From Opitutia bacterium (GTDB lineage: Bacteria; Verrucomicrobiota; Verrucomicrobiia; Opitutales; Opitutaceae), in the NCBI GenBank assembly GCA_947475065.1, contig CANJLB010000002.1, positions 91,889 through 155,888 on the forward strand: DNA of 64,000 bases, read 5' to 3'. The notes under the pieces are model-generated. The model was not told the DNA's origin. It made no database searches and saw only the letters and a list, made by a program, of their open reading frames with translations. Numbering within the stretch: position 1 is the first letter of the stretch; the number at the start of each line of letters is the position of its first letter. The position numbers and the translations under genes are program-made. Shown here piece after piece: positions 19,371 to 27,124 of the stretch.

Positions 19371-20618
19371 TCAGCCACCCCGAACCAACGCGGCCTCGCG
19401 TTCGACCATCGTCGGATGCGAGTAGTAGAAACCGCTGAACCACGGATGCGGGGTGAGATTGGTCAGATTTTTCTGCGCGAGCTTCCGCAAAGCGGCGACC
19501 ATCGCGCCCGGACTACCCAGGGCATTGCGCGCAAAGGCGTCGGCCTCGTATTCGTGCCGACGCGAGAACAGGTTCATCAGCGGTGTCAGCCAGAAGGTCG
19601 CCGCACCGCCGAGCAGCCCGAAGAGCAGAAACGCCGGTGCCAGCTCGCCCGCGCGAAAACCGAAGGCCGGGTTGAACCACGCGCTGCGCGCCAGTTCCGC
19701 CACCGCCCAGAAGCCGGCGAACTGCATCACAGCCGACACCACGAGCATCTTCGGGATATGCCCGCGCCGGTAGTGGCCGATCTCGTGGGCGAGCACGGCC
19801 TCCAGCTCCTCCGGCGTGAGCTGGACGATGAGGGTGTCGAAGAGAATGATACGCCGAAAGCGGCCGAAGCCGGTAAAAAACGCGTTGGAGTGGCCCGAGC
19901 GCTTGCTGCCGTCCATCACCTCGATGGTGCGCGCCGCGAAACCGGTGCGCCCCGCCAGCGCCATGAGCCGCGTGCGCAGGTCGCCTTCGGGCAGCGGCGT
20001 GAGCTTGTTGAACAGCGGCAGGATGAGCTTCGGGTAAAGCACGAGCATCAACAGCTGAAAGGAGAACAGCAGGGCGTAGCCCCAGACCCACCACGATGCA
20101 CCGAGCCGCCCCACGAGCGAGAGCAGCGCCCACAGCAGCGGAAAACCAATCACGAGGCCGAGCGCCGCGCCCTTGAGCTTGTCGGCGATCCAGAGCATGG
20201 GCGTGCTCTTATTGAAGCCAAACTTATCCTCGAGCCGGAACTGCGCCCACCAGTCAAACGGCAGCCCCGGCACGCTCAGCAGCATGCCCGTGAGCAGGAT
20301 GGCCAGCGCCCCCGTCCACGCCGCACCCGGCACACCCCACGAGGTCACCCGGACGAACACCCATGGCAGCACCCAACCGGCCAGCACCGCGAGCAGCACG
20401 ACGGTTTCGAAGATTCCCTCGACGAGGCCGAAGCGGTTTTTCGCCAGCGTATAGTCCACGGACTTGGCGTAAGTCGCCCCGTCCATGATCGCGGCGACGG
20501 CGTCCGGCGCACGGGCCGCGTGCCGGCGCACCTCGGCGCGGTTGAGCAGCGCCAGCGCCAGCTCGGCGAACAGCTTGAGCACGATCAGCACGACGGCGGC
20601 AGGGAAGACCAAATCCAT
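19371..20618 (-). CDS. M48-family membrane zinc metallopeptidase (Ste24-like)
   Basis: Integral membrane peptidase of 415 residues. The N-terminal half is the CAAX-prenyl-protease-1-type membrane domain with at least five hydrophobic segments. The active site is AHEIGHYRRGH (H278, E279, H282) and the third ligand is a Glu in NLFSRRHEYEADAFA. An SNAFFTGFGR motif is also conserved in the Ste24 branch rather than in HtpX. In bacteria such enzymes take part in membrane-protein quality control. Gene neighbours are unrelated, so no specific role can be inferred. Confidence 0.88.
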   Translation of the reverse strand: MDLVFPAAVVLIVLKLFAELALALLNRAEVRRHAARAPDAVAAIMDGATYAKSVDYTLAKNRFGLVEGIFETVVLLAVLAGWVLPWVFVRVTSWGVPGAAWTGALAILLTGMLLSVPGLPFDWWAQFRLEDKFGFNKSTPMLWIADKLKGAALGLVIGFPLLWALLSLVGRLGASWWVWGYALLFSFQLLMLVLYPKLILPLFNKLTPLPEGDLRTRLMALAGRTGFAARTIEVMDGSKRSGHSNAFFTGFGRFRRIILFDTLIVQLTPEELEAVLAHEIGHYRRGHIPKMLVVSAVMQFAGFWAVAELARSAWFNPAFGFRAGELAPAFLLFGLLGGAATFWLTPLMNLFSRRHEYEADAFARNALGSPGAMVAALRKLAQKNLTNLTPHPWFSGFYYSHPTMVEREAALVRGG

Positions 20619-20674
20619 GCCGCAGCTTCATCCGTTTCACGTCTGTGCGCCAACGCAAAATTGTAGAGGCACCC

Positions 20675-22354
20675 TCAGTTTGCTGTGACCTGCGGCGGCG
20701 CGGTCACCCGGAAGATCACACGGTCACCCACCTGCGCGAGCAGCTCGCAGCGACCGCGCAGCGCGGAATCTGCCGGGTCCTTCGGCTCGTTCAGGTTGCG
20801 CCAGTTCACCTCCTGGCCGATGCACAGGACGGTGCCGCCGTTTTTGGCGGCGAACTCGGCGAGCCCCTGGCTTTTCACTGCCACCTCGATGGGATGGGGT
20901 GAGAACCATGGATGGTTGTCGCCGTGGACCACGGCATCGGGTTTCTGGCGGGCATAGTAGCTCACCGCCCGCACCATGAACTTCACCGTCACGATTTTCT
21001 CCCCGGGCTTCCGAACTTTGGCGATCTGCGCCGCAATGCCCTTGGTCGAGGTGTGCGCCTCCAAATCGGGCGCAAGGCTGGTGAAAGCCACGCCCACCAC
21101 GGTCAGGCTCGCCGCCACCGAAACCCAAGCCCAGGCGCGCATTTTCCCGATCAGCAGCAGCAGCAAACCCAACGCCAGCGGCGCGCTGATGATGAGCGCC
21201 GCCCAGCGGTGGGCCACATATTCAGGCTTCACATAGGTCGCCGCAACCAGCGCCACGGCCTGCACGAGTGCGAGCCCAACCGAGAGCCAGCGCTCCACCG
21301 GGCCGGAGAAACCGGCGCGAAGCCACGAATCCAGCGTACGGCCCATCAGCAGCGCAAGGGGCACGAAAAGGAAAAAAATGTAGCTCGGCAGCTTGCTCTG
21401 CGCGATGGTCAGGAAGATCAGCGTAGGAACGAACCAGCACATCACGAACAGCACGCTGCGGTGCTCGTCCGCCACCCGCCAGGTCCGCGCCCCGCGCCAC
21501 GCCCGCGCCACGGCGGCCGGCACCAGCGGCATCCATGGCAGCATGCCGACGAGCAGGATCATCGGATAATACCACGGCGTGTTGTTGCGCGGGTGCTCGG
21601 CGATGATCAGACGGTCAAAATTGTCCCGCACAAAAAACTCGTCCCAGAACTCCCAGCCATAGCGGACGAGCGTGATGGCATACCACGGCACGACGATGAC
21701 CGTCCACAGCGCCACGCCGATCCACAGACCGCGCCCGCGCCATGGCGAACGGGTCTTCGTCCACCAGAGGAACGCCAGCCCGCCCAGCGCAGGCAACAGT
21801 ACGCCGATCGGGCCTTTCGTAAGCGTGGCGAGACCGGACATGACAAACTGCAGGATCACCCAGCGGTCGCGATGCGCCTCGTCGTGCACCGCCATCCACA
21901 GGGCGTAGAGCGCGGCGGTGATGAAAAATGCCAGCGAGATGTCCGTGAGCATCAGCCGCGCCATGAACACATACTCCATGCCCGTGGCCAGCACGAGCGC
22001 ACCGAGGAAGCCGACCATGGGCGAAAAGAGCCGCCGGCCGAAAATCCACGTCAAAAACACCATTGCCGTGGCAAACAGCGCCGAGGGCACCCGCGCCGCC
22101 AGTTCGTCGCCCTGGCCGTCGCCAAACAACTTCAGCGCCACCATGCCCTGCCAGTAAAACAGGATTGGTTTCTCGAACTGGGGCTTGTCGAAAATATGCG
22201 GAGTCATCCAGTCGTCGCGCTGCACCATCTCGCGTACGGTCAGGGCGTAGAACGGCTCGTCGGGATCAATCAGGCCGATATGGCCGAGCCGCCACCAGAA
22301 CAGGAAGACGGTGACGGCGATCAGTGCAAGGGCATGCAGGCGGGTGTTGTTCAT
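20675..22354 (-). CDS. GT39-family membrane glycosyltransferase (ArnT/PMT-like)
   Basis: Polytopic membrane transferase of about 559 residues using a polyprenyl-phosphate sugar. The first periplasmic loop carries DPDEPFYA, the acidic active-site motif of ArnT/PMT enzymes, followed by KPQFEKPILFYW. Ten or more hydrophobic segments follow, then a soluble C-terminal domain. The acceptor could be lipid A, a surface glycan or protein. GTG 22390 is an alternative start directly after the PIG-L stop. PIG-L, GT2 and DegT genes nearby suggest a glycan assembly cluster; GT2 could make the lipid-linked donor. Confidence 0.88.
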   Translation of the reverse strand: MNNTRLHALALIAVTVFLFWWRLGHIGLIDPDEPFYALTVREMVQRDDWMTPHIFDKPQFEKPILFYWQGMVALKLFGDGQGDELAARVPSALFATAMVFLTWIFGRRLFSPMVGFLGALVLATGMEYVFMARLMLTDISLAFFITAALYALWMAVHDEAHRDRWVILQFVMSGLATLTKGPIGVLLPALGGLAFLWWTKTRSPWRGRGLWIGVALWTVIVVPWYAITLVRYGWEFWDEFFVRDNFDRLIIAEHPRNNTPWYYPMILLVGMLPWMPLVPAAVARAWRGARTWRVADEHRSVLFVMCWFVPTLIFLTIAQSKLPSYIFFLFVPLALLMGRTLDSWLRAGFSGPVERWLSVGLALVQAVALVAATYVKPEYVAHRWAALIISAPLALGLLLLLIGKMRAWAWVSVAASLTVVGVAFTSLAPDLEAHTSTKGIAAQIAKVRKPGEKIVTVKFMVRAVSYYARQKPDAVVHGDNHPWFSPHPIEVAVKSQGLAEFAAKNGGTVLCIGQEVNWRNLNEPKDPADSALRGRCELLAQVGDRVIFRVTAPPQVTAN

Positions 22355-22390
22355 CAGGAAATGGTTGGCGATAGGGAAAAACGGTGACAC

Positions 22391-23104
22391 TCAGGCCCGT
22401 GCGGCGGCGGGCGGCGGCACGGGGACGAAGACCTCCGCAGGTTTCGCGAAGGAAGTAAAGCGGCGGCGGCTCAGTTTCATCTGTGTCTCATGGCAGAGGA
22501 TCGCGCGCAGCTTGGTTTCCCGCTGTTCTGGCGTCAGCCGCACCGCGACCCCGCGAAGGGCGGCCCAGCGGCGCAGCCACGGGCGGTGTATGAGATAGGT
22601 GAGCCACATCGCCGGCGTTTGCCCCGCCCGGTGCAGCGCCTCCGCGGCCAGCGCGAACGCCGCCCGGTGGTCGGGATGGCGGTCCTGCTCCGAGGGCGTC
22701 ACGAGCACACCCGGCGGCGCGCCGGTGAACTCGTTTACAAGCGCCGCCAGCACGGCGGGATCGCGTTTCTTCCACAGCGGCAGGAGCGCCGCATCGGGAA
22801 AGCCAAGGCAAACAGTCTCGTGCGCCCCCACCCCGAGCGTGGCCAGCGATCGCATGGCCTCCTCGCGCCGCTGCGCGCCCAGCCGCCGCCGCCCGACGGC
22901 GTCAATCCGCAGCCGGCGCTCCGCGAACCGTTGCGGCCAGGGATTGTTGTCGCCGTCGGTCAGGAGCACGACCCGCACCATCGCACCCTGGGCGAGCGCC
23001 TGCTGGATCAGTCCGCCCACACCGAGGGCCTCGTCGTCGGGATGCGGAGCGAGCACCGTCACCCGGCTCGCGGGCGACAGTCCCGCCAGAGGGAATTCGG
23101 TCAT
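22391..23104 (-). CDS. PIG-L family deacetylase
   Basis: Zinc-dependent N-acetyl-sugar deacetylase of the LmbE/PIG-L family, about 237 residues. Seen: VLAPHPDDEALG (zinc ligands and catalytic Asp) near residues 18-27, and SEQDRHPDHRAAF giving the third His ligand. Members remove the acetyl group from GlcNAc-containing glycans or small thiol precursors. It abuts the GT39 gene downstream and diverges from the GT2 gene, supporting a role in decorating an envelope glycan. ATG 23104 is chosen; the upstream extension is Arg/Gly-rich and unlikely to be coding. Confidence 0.87.
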   Translation of the reverse strand: MTEFPLAGLSPASRVTVLAPHPDDEALGVGGLIQQALAQGAMVRVVLLTDGDNNPWPQRFAERRLRIDAVGRRRLGAQRREEAMRSLATLGVGAHETVCLGFPDAALLPLWKKRDPAVLAALVNEFTGAPPGVLVTPSEQDRHPDHRAAFALAAEALHRAGQTPAMWLTYLIHRPWLRRWAALRGVAVRLTPEQRETKLRAILCHETQMKLSRRRFTSFAKPAEVFVPVPPPAAARA

Positions 23105-23235
23105 GGAAGAGAGCAACGCACTCCGCCCGCCGCCGTCAAACGAAACCACCGCCCGCCGCGTTCGGGGTTGCCAACCCCGCACCTTCCTCCGACAAAGGCT
23201 CCCTGCCCGCGCCAGCGTCCCGCCGCCGCGCCCCA

Positions 23236-23949
23236 ATGACCAACCCGTCTCCCGCGTCCGCCTCCCCGCCGCCCGCCGCCGCGCCCCGCGTCGCCGCGCT
23301 CATCCCCGCCTACCGCGAAGCCCGCCATATCGCCGACGTGGTCCGGGCAACACTCCCGCACGTGGACGAGGTCTGGGTCGTGGACGACGGTTCACCGGAC
23401 GACACCGCCGCGGTGGCCGAGGCCGCCGGGGCCAAACTCATCCGCCACGAGGTCAATAAGGGCAAAGGCGCCGCCATCAAGACCGGTCTCCGTGCCCTGG
23501 GTGCGCGCGGCGCGCGTTTCATCGTCCTGCTCGACGGCGACGGCCAGCACGCGGCAGCGGAAATTTCCCGCTTCGTCGCGGCTGCCGAGGGTGGCGCGGG
23601 CCTCGTCGTCGGAAACCGCCTCGGCGACGCCCGCTCCATGCCGTTTGTCCGCAAATGCGTAAACCGCTTCATGTCGTGGCGCATCAGCCGCGCCTGCGGC
23701 ACCCCCATCCCGGACACCCAGTGCGGCTTCCGCCTCGTCACCCGTGAGCGCATCGAAGCCGTGCTCGGCGAAAGCGACCATTTCGACTTTGAAACCGAGA
23801 TGCTCGTGCGGGCCGCCCGGGCCGGCTGCCCCATCGCCAGCGTCCCCGTCAGCACCATCTACGGCGAGGAGCAGAGCAAGATCAGCCCCGTCCGCGACGC
23901 CCTCCGCTTTTTCCGCCTGATGAAAAAGCTGACCGGAAGCTGGCTGTAG
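23236..23949 (+). CDS. GT2-family glycosyltransferase (dolichol/polyprenyl-phosphate mannosyltransferase-like)
   Basis: A 237-residue GT-A fold transferase. Motifs: AALIPAYREARHI, VVDDGSPDDT (nucleotide-sugar binding), LDGDGQH (metal-binding DxD-type) and PDTQCGFRL. No transmembrane domain follows, so it resembles single-domain polyprenyl-phosphate sugar synthases that charge a lipid carrier. That product is the type of donor a GT39 enzyme uses, and such a gene lies next door. The sugar is unknown. Its TAG stop lies inside a short inverted repeat. Confidence 0.87.
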   Translation: MTNPSPASASPPPAAAPRVAALIPAYREARHIADVVRATLPHVDEVWVVDDGSPDDTAAVAEAAGAKLIRHEVNKGKGAAIKTGLRALGARGARFIVLLDGDGQHAAAEISRFVAAAEGGAGLVVGNRLGDARSMPFVRKCVNRFMSWRISRACGTPIPDTQCGFRLVTRERIEAVLGESDHFDFETEMLVRAARAGCPIASVPVSTIYGEEQSKISPVRDALRFFRLMKKLTGSWL

Positions 23950-23981
23950 CGGGCGCCCGTTGGCGTTGAACGCGGCGCTAC
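23946..23981. repeat. Inverted repeat starting at the GT2 stop codon
   Basis: GTAGCGGGCGCC (23946-23957, containing the TAG stop) faces GCGGCGCTAC (23972-23981), giving a short imperfect stem over a 14-base loop. It resembles the stop-codon-embedded repeat flanking trpF and ogt. It could act as a weak terminator, but there is no U-tract. Confidence 0.5.
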
Positions 23982-24017
23982 GTGAAACGCTTTCCCGCCG
24001 CCAGCGTCTATCAAGGC

Positions 24018-24422
24018 ATGAGCCAGCCGATGCCAGCCCCAAAATCTGTCAACCGGCTGCGTGAGATGCTCCCTTCACACGAGACTGTGCTGCCCTTTCT
24101 GATGCGTCTGTTCTTGGTCGCGCCAATTGTTTTTCTCGGCGGTTTGGACTGCTTGCTGATTCCGCGCTTAAAGGGCTTATTCGCCTCTCTTCACCCAGAT
24201 GTTTCCGGGCTTCAGAGTTTTGTTCTTTCGTTCGGCCTTGGATTTCAAACTGCGGGCCTGCTGGCGATTTCTTCGGCCATCTGGATTCTTTTTAAGGGAA
24301 AAGGCTCGAAGGCCTACACCGTCCTATCCTCATTGGTTTTGTTTCTGATGATCGAAACTGCCCTGCTGGCATATTCTACATTGCATCTCCGTGTTGGCCT
24401 GAGCCCAGCGATCAGGATGTAA
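24018..24422 (+). CDS. Small membrane protein of unknown function
   Basis: About 134 residues with three hydrophobic stretches (roughly LFLVAPIVFLGGLDCLLI, FGLGFQTAGLLAISSAIWIL and LSSLVLFLMIETALLAY). I do not recognise a family. The nucleotide composition is visibly less G+C-rich than in the flanking GT2 and aminotransferase genes, which hints at a different origin. ATG 24018 is chosen over GTG 23982. It lies between two glycan-related genes on the same strand, but there is no evidence that it belongs to the pathway. Confidence 0.6.
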   Translation: MSQPMPAPKSVNRLREMLPSHETVLPFLMRLFLVAPIVFLGGLDCLLIPRLKGLFASLHPDVSGLQSFVLSFGLGFQTAGLLAISSAIWILFKGKGSKAYTVLSSLVLFLMIETALLAYSTLHLRVGLSPAIRM

Positions 24423-24485
24423 GTCTTCCCACCCGATTCTTCCGGCTTCCAATCCGCCGAGTTTGGCGAAGATTGTCGGGTGCCA

Positions 24486-25643
24486 ATGAAAGTCCCCTTC
24501 CTCGACCTCTCGCTCCAGCACCGCGCGCTCCGCACGGAGGCGCTCGCCGCGCTGACGGCGACCTACGACGCCAACCGCTTCTGCCTCGGCAAGGACGTGG
24601 AGGACTTCGAGAAAGCCTTCGCCGCAACGCTCGGCCACCCGCGGGCGCTCGCGATGAATAGCGGCACGTCGCCGCTCCATGTCGCCTGCATGATCGCGGG
24701 CTTCGCGCCCGGCGACGAGGTCATCACGACGCCGTTCACGTTCATCTCGACGGTGTGGGGCGTCTGCTACGTCGGCGCGACGCCAGTATTCGCCGACATC
24801 GAAGCCGGCACGTTCAACCTCGACCCGGCCAAGCTCGCCGCCGCCATCACGTCGCGCACGAAGGGCGTCATCGTCGTCCACCTCTTCGGCCAGCCGGCGC
24901 GGATGGACGAGATCATGGCCGTCGCGCGGCGGCACAACCTCTTCGTCATCGAAGACTGCGCGCAGGCGGTGGGGGCGCGGTATTTGGGAGCGCGACCGCC
25001 CTCGGTCGCAGATGAGCCGGAGCGACCGGGGGCGGTCGCGCTCCCACGCGGCGTCCCGGTCGGCGCGATCGGCGACGCGGGCACGTTCAGCTTTTATCCG
25101 ACGAAAAACCTTGGCGGCTGCGGCGAGGGCGGCGCAATCGTGTCGCGGCGCGAGGAGATTCACACGCGCGCCCGGCACATCCGCGTGCATGGCTCCGACC
25201 GCCGCTATTACCACGACATCATCGGCGGCAACTTCCGCATGGACGGCTTCCAAGGCGCGCTGCTCAACGTGAAGCTGCCGCACCTCGCCGCCTGGACCGC
25301 CCGCCGGCAGGCCATCGCCGCACGCTACCTCGCCGGCATCCGGCTCGCCGATGTGACGCTGCCCGCCACGCCCGACTATGGCGCAAGCGTGTGGCACCAG
25401 TTCACGCTCCGTCACCCACGCCGAGACGCGCTGCGCGAGCACCTCGCCAAGTACGAGATCGGCACCGATCTCATCTATCCCGTGCCGCTGCACCGGCAGG
25501 CATGTTTCGCGCACCTCGGCCAGCCCGAAGGCTCGCTGCCGGTCGCAGAAAAAGCCTGCGCAACCTGCCTGAGCCTGCCAATCTTCCCCGAGCTGACCGA
25601 CGCGCAGGTCGAGCACGTCATCCAAGCCATCAATTCCTATTAA
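24486..25643 (+). CDS. DegT/DnrJ/EryC1/StrS-family sugar aminotransferase with a palindromic in-frame insert
   Basis: PLP-dependent aminotransferase (385 residues) that would convert a nucleotide-linked keto-sugar to an amino-sugar for surface glycans. The N-terminus MKVPFLDL, the ITTPFTFISTV segment, VIEDCAQAVGARY and the PLP lysine in FSFYPTKNLGG (K207) are all present. Between GARY and PVGAIGDAG, where relatives have only a few residues, there are about 22 extra residues (roughly 167-189). They are encoded by a near-perfect 25-bp palindrome. The reading frame is kept, and the insert lies in a surface loop region near the active site. ATG 24486 is preferred to GTG 24480. Confidence 0.9.
   Translation: MKVPFLDLSLQHRALRTEALAALTATYDANRFCLGKDVEDFEKAFAATLGHPRALAMNSGTSPLHVACMIAGFAPGDEVITTPFTFISTVWGVCYVGATPVFADIEAGTFNLDPAKLAAAITSRTKGVIVVHLFGQPARMDEIMAVARRHNLFVIEDCAQAVGARYLGARPPSVADEPERPGAVALPRGVPVGAIGDAGTFSFYPTKNLGGCGEGGAIVSRREEIHTRARHIRVHGSDRRYYHDIIGGNFRMDGFQGALLNVKLPHLAAWTARRQAIAARYLAGIRLADVTLPATPDYGASVWHQFTLRHPRRDALREHLAKYEIGTDLIYPVPLHRQACFAHLGQPEGSLPVAEKACATCLSLPIFPELTDAQVEHVIQAINSY
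24985..25046. repeat. 62-bp palindromic element inside the DegT gene
   Basis: Left arm TGGGAGCGCGACCGCC (24985-25000) and right arm GGCGGTCGCGCTCCCA (25031-25046) are perfect reverse complements. The inner parts CTCGGTCGC and GCGACCGGG extend the stem to 25 bp with one mismatch around a 12-base loop. It coincides with the extra loop in the aminotransferase and is read through in frame. It resembles, in concept, the in-gene palindromic elements of Rickettsia, but I claim no homology. Confidence 0.85.
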
Positions 25644-25777
25644 CCGCGAATGCACGCCGATGAACGCGAAAAGGAAAGCCAAGCGTGGACTAGATTTTCT
25701 GATGAAATCCGCAGGGCATTTGCTGCCGATCGAGAACCGGGTTTCCATACGCCTGTATTCGCGTCCATTCGCGGTTA
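25641..25777. repeat. 137-bp element with ACGCGAATG-type terminal inverted repeats
   Basis: Left end TAACCGCGAATGCACGC begins with the TAA stop codon of the DegT gene; the right end, read on the minus strand from 25777, is TAACCGCGAATGGACGCGAAT. The first 12 bases are identical. The interior (about 85 bp) is lower in G+C and has no gene. The right end stops eight bases before the trpF ATG. It looks like a small non-autonomous element or a paired repeat array. Confidence 0.7.
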
Positions 25778-25784
25778 AAAACAC

Positions 25785-26429
25785 ATGATTGACGGCATCC
25801 GAATCAAAGTCTGCGGCCTCACTTCGCCCGGTGACGCAGAGCTGGCCGGCCGCTGCGGCGCCGACTACCTCGGCTTCATCTTTTATCCGAAGTCACCGCG
25901 CGCGATCACCCTCACCCAATTCCAAGCCATGCAGCCCAGGCTGCCGACGGGCAGGAAAGTCGCTGTGAGCGTGTCACCCACCACCGAGGAGTTGCGCGCG
26001 TGGGCTAGGGCTGGTGCCGACTTTTTTCAGGTTCATTTTCCGACGGACACGCCGCTCGCAACGGTGGCGGCGTGGGCCGAAGCCGTCGGGCCGGATAAGC
26101 TCTGGCTTGCGCCCAAACTGCCGCCCACCGTTGACTTGGCCGCCGAGTTGCTGCCGTTGGCCGGCATCTTCCTCCTCGACACGTTTCATACCGAGAAATT
26201 CGGCGGCACGGGCCAGACGGGAGACTGGACAAAATTCTCCCGCCACCAGCAGGCCCACCCGGCGCGGACGTGGATACTCTCCGGCGGCCTAAACCCCGAA
26301 AACATCGGCGCAGCGCTCCGGGCGACCGGCGCGAAATTCGTGGACGTGAGCAGCGGCGTCGAGTCCGCGCCCGGCATGAAAGATTGCGAGAAGCTCAAAC
26401 GCTTCGTCGTGCGGCTGAACGAAAGGTAG
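25785..26429 (+). CDS. trpF: Phosphoribosylanthranilate isomerase
   Basis: Third step of tryptophan synthesis: isomerises N-(5-phosphoribosyl)anthranilate to CdRP. The 214-residue (beta/alpha)8 protein starts IRIKVCGLTSPGDAEL with the catalytic Cys, and has DYLGFIFYPKSPR, a TIM-barrel LLDTF with the catalytic Asp, FGGTGQTGDW phosphate-binding sequence, ILSGGLNPENI and VDVSSGVESAPGMKD. All hallmark residues are present. No other trp genes are in the window. The promoter must lie in or before the repeat element immediately upstream, or the gene is read from DegT. Confidence 0.94.
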   Translation: MIDGIRIKVCGLTSPGDAELAGRCGADYLGFIFYPKSPRAITLTQFQAMQPRLPTGRKVAVSVSPTTEELRAWARAGADFFQVHFPTDTPLATVAAWAEAVGPDKLWLAPKLPPTVDLAAELLPLAGIFLLDTFHTEKFGGTGQTGDWTKFSRHQQAHPARTWILSGGLNPENIGAALRATGAKFVDVSSGVESAPGMKDCEKLKRFVVRLNER

Positions 26430-26558
26430 GGCGGGGCCGCTGGTCCCGCCGTGATTCCCCGGCTCGAACAGCTCCCGACGGCGCGCCCAGCGGGCACGCC
26501 CGACCCTTTGGAACGCCCTGCACAGATCACAGCTCGGCGCACGGCGACCCCGCCCTAC
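26426..26558. repeat. Inverted repeat pair linking the stop codons of trpF and ogt
   Basis: GTAGGGCGGGGCC (from 26426, containing the trpF TAG) faces GGCGACCCCGCCCTAC (26543-26558, containing the ogt TAG on the minus strand). The 133-bp interval between these converging genes therefore begins and ends with the same sequence in opposite orientation. It has no gene. A bidirectional terminator or a mobile short element are both possible. Confidence 0.65.
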
Positions 26559-27049
26559 AGCAGGCACGCGGCCAGCGCACCCTCGTGCTCCAGCAGCCAG
26601 CGCTTTTGGTCCAGCCCGCCGGCGTAGCCGGTGAGCGAGCCGTCCGCTCCGTTGACGCGATGGCACGGCACGATCACGCAAATCGGATTGGTCGCGTTGG
26701 CGCGGCCGACTGCACGGGGCGAGCTGCCCAGCAGCTCCGCGAGGTCGCCATAGCTGCGCGTCTCGCCAAACGGAATCTCGCGCAAAGCCGCCCACACGCG
26801 GTGCTGGAAGGGTGATCCCTCCGGAGCCAGTGACAGGTCGAAGTCGTTCCGCTCGCCCGCGAAATAGGCGAGCAGTTGCGCGCGCGCCTCGGCGGTTTTA
26901 TCGTCGTCGCCCCTCACCTCACAATTGGCGGGAAGAACCGGCAAAGCGGCTTGGTCGCCAAAGACGGCGGCGACGATGGCACCAGCATAGTTGACGACGA
27001 CGGAAAAATCGCCAGCAGGGGTGGGAAAGGTGGTGAAGAAGAATGTCAT
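26555..27049 (-). CDS. ogt: Methylated-DNA-protein-cysteine S-methyltransferase
   Basis: Suicide DNA-repair protein that takes the alkyl group from O6-alkylguanine onto its own cysteine. About 164 residues: N-terminal RNase H-like domain and C-terminal winged helix with IPFGETRSYGDLA and the active-site IVPCHRV (C129). The length matches the single-domain Ogt type rather than the Ada fusion. ATG 27049 is chosen. It lies 75 bases from the AlkA-like glycosylase gene on the same strand, so two alkylation-repair genes are probably expressed together. Confidence 0.93.
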   Translation of the reverse strand: MTFFFTTFPTPAGDFSVVVNYAGAIVAAVFGDQAALPVLPANCEVRGDDDKTAEARAQLLAYFAGERNDFDLSLAPEGSPFQHRVWAALREIPFGETRSYGDLAELLGSSPRAVGRANATNPICVIVPCHRVNGADGSLTGYAGGLDQKRWLLEHEGALAACLL

Positions 27050-27124
27050 GGGAGGACGTTTGGTTGAATGGCAGAGGCCGGCTTGGCGGGGGCGGGGAAA
27101 GGCAATGCGCAAACGTGCGCGCCG

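Noticed and set aside
18519..20666. A 715-codon plus-strand frame over the EEP phosphatase and M48 peptidase genes
   Set aside because: It is antisense to two well-supported genes and is Arg/Gln/His-rich without any domain.
20912..22387. A 491-codon plus-strand frame over the GT39 gene
   Set aside because: Antisense of a clear membrane transferase; Arg/His/Gln-rich shadow.
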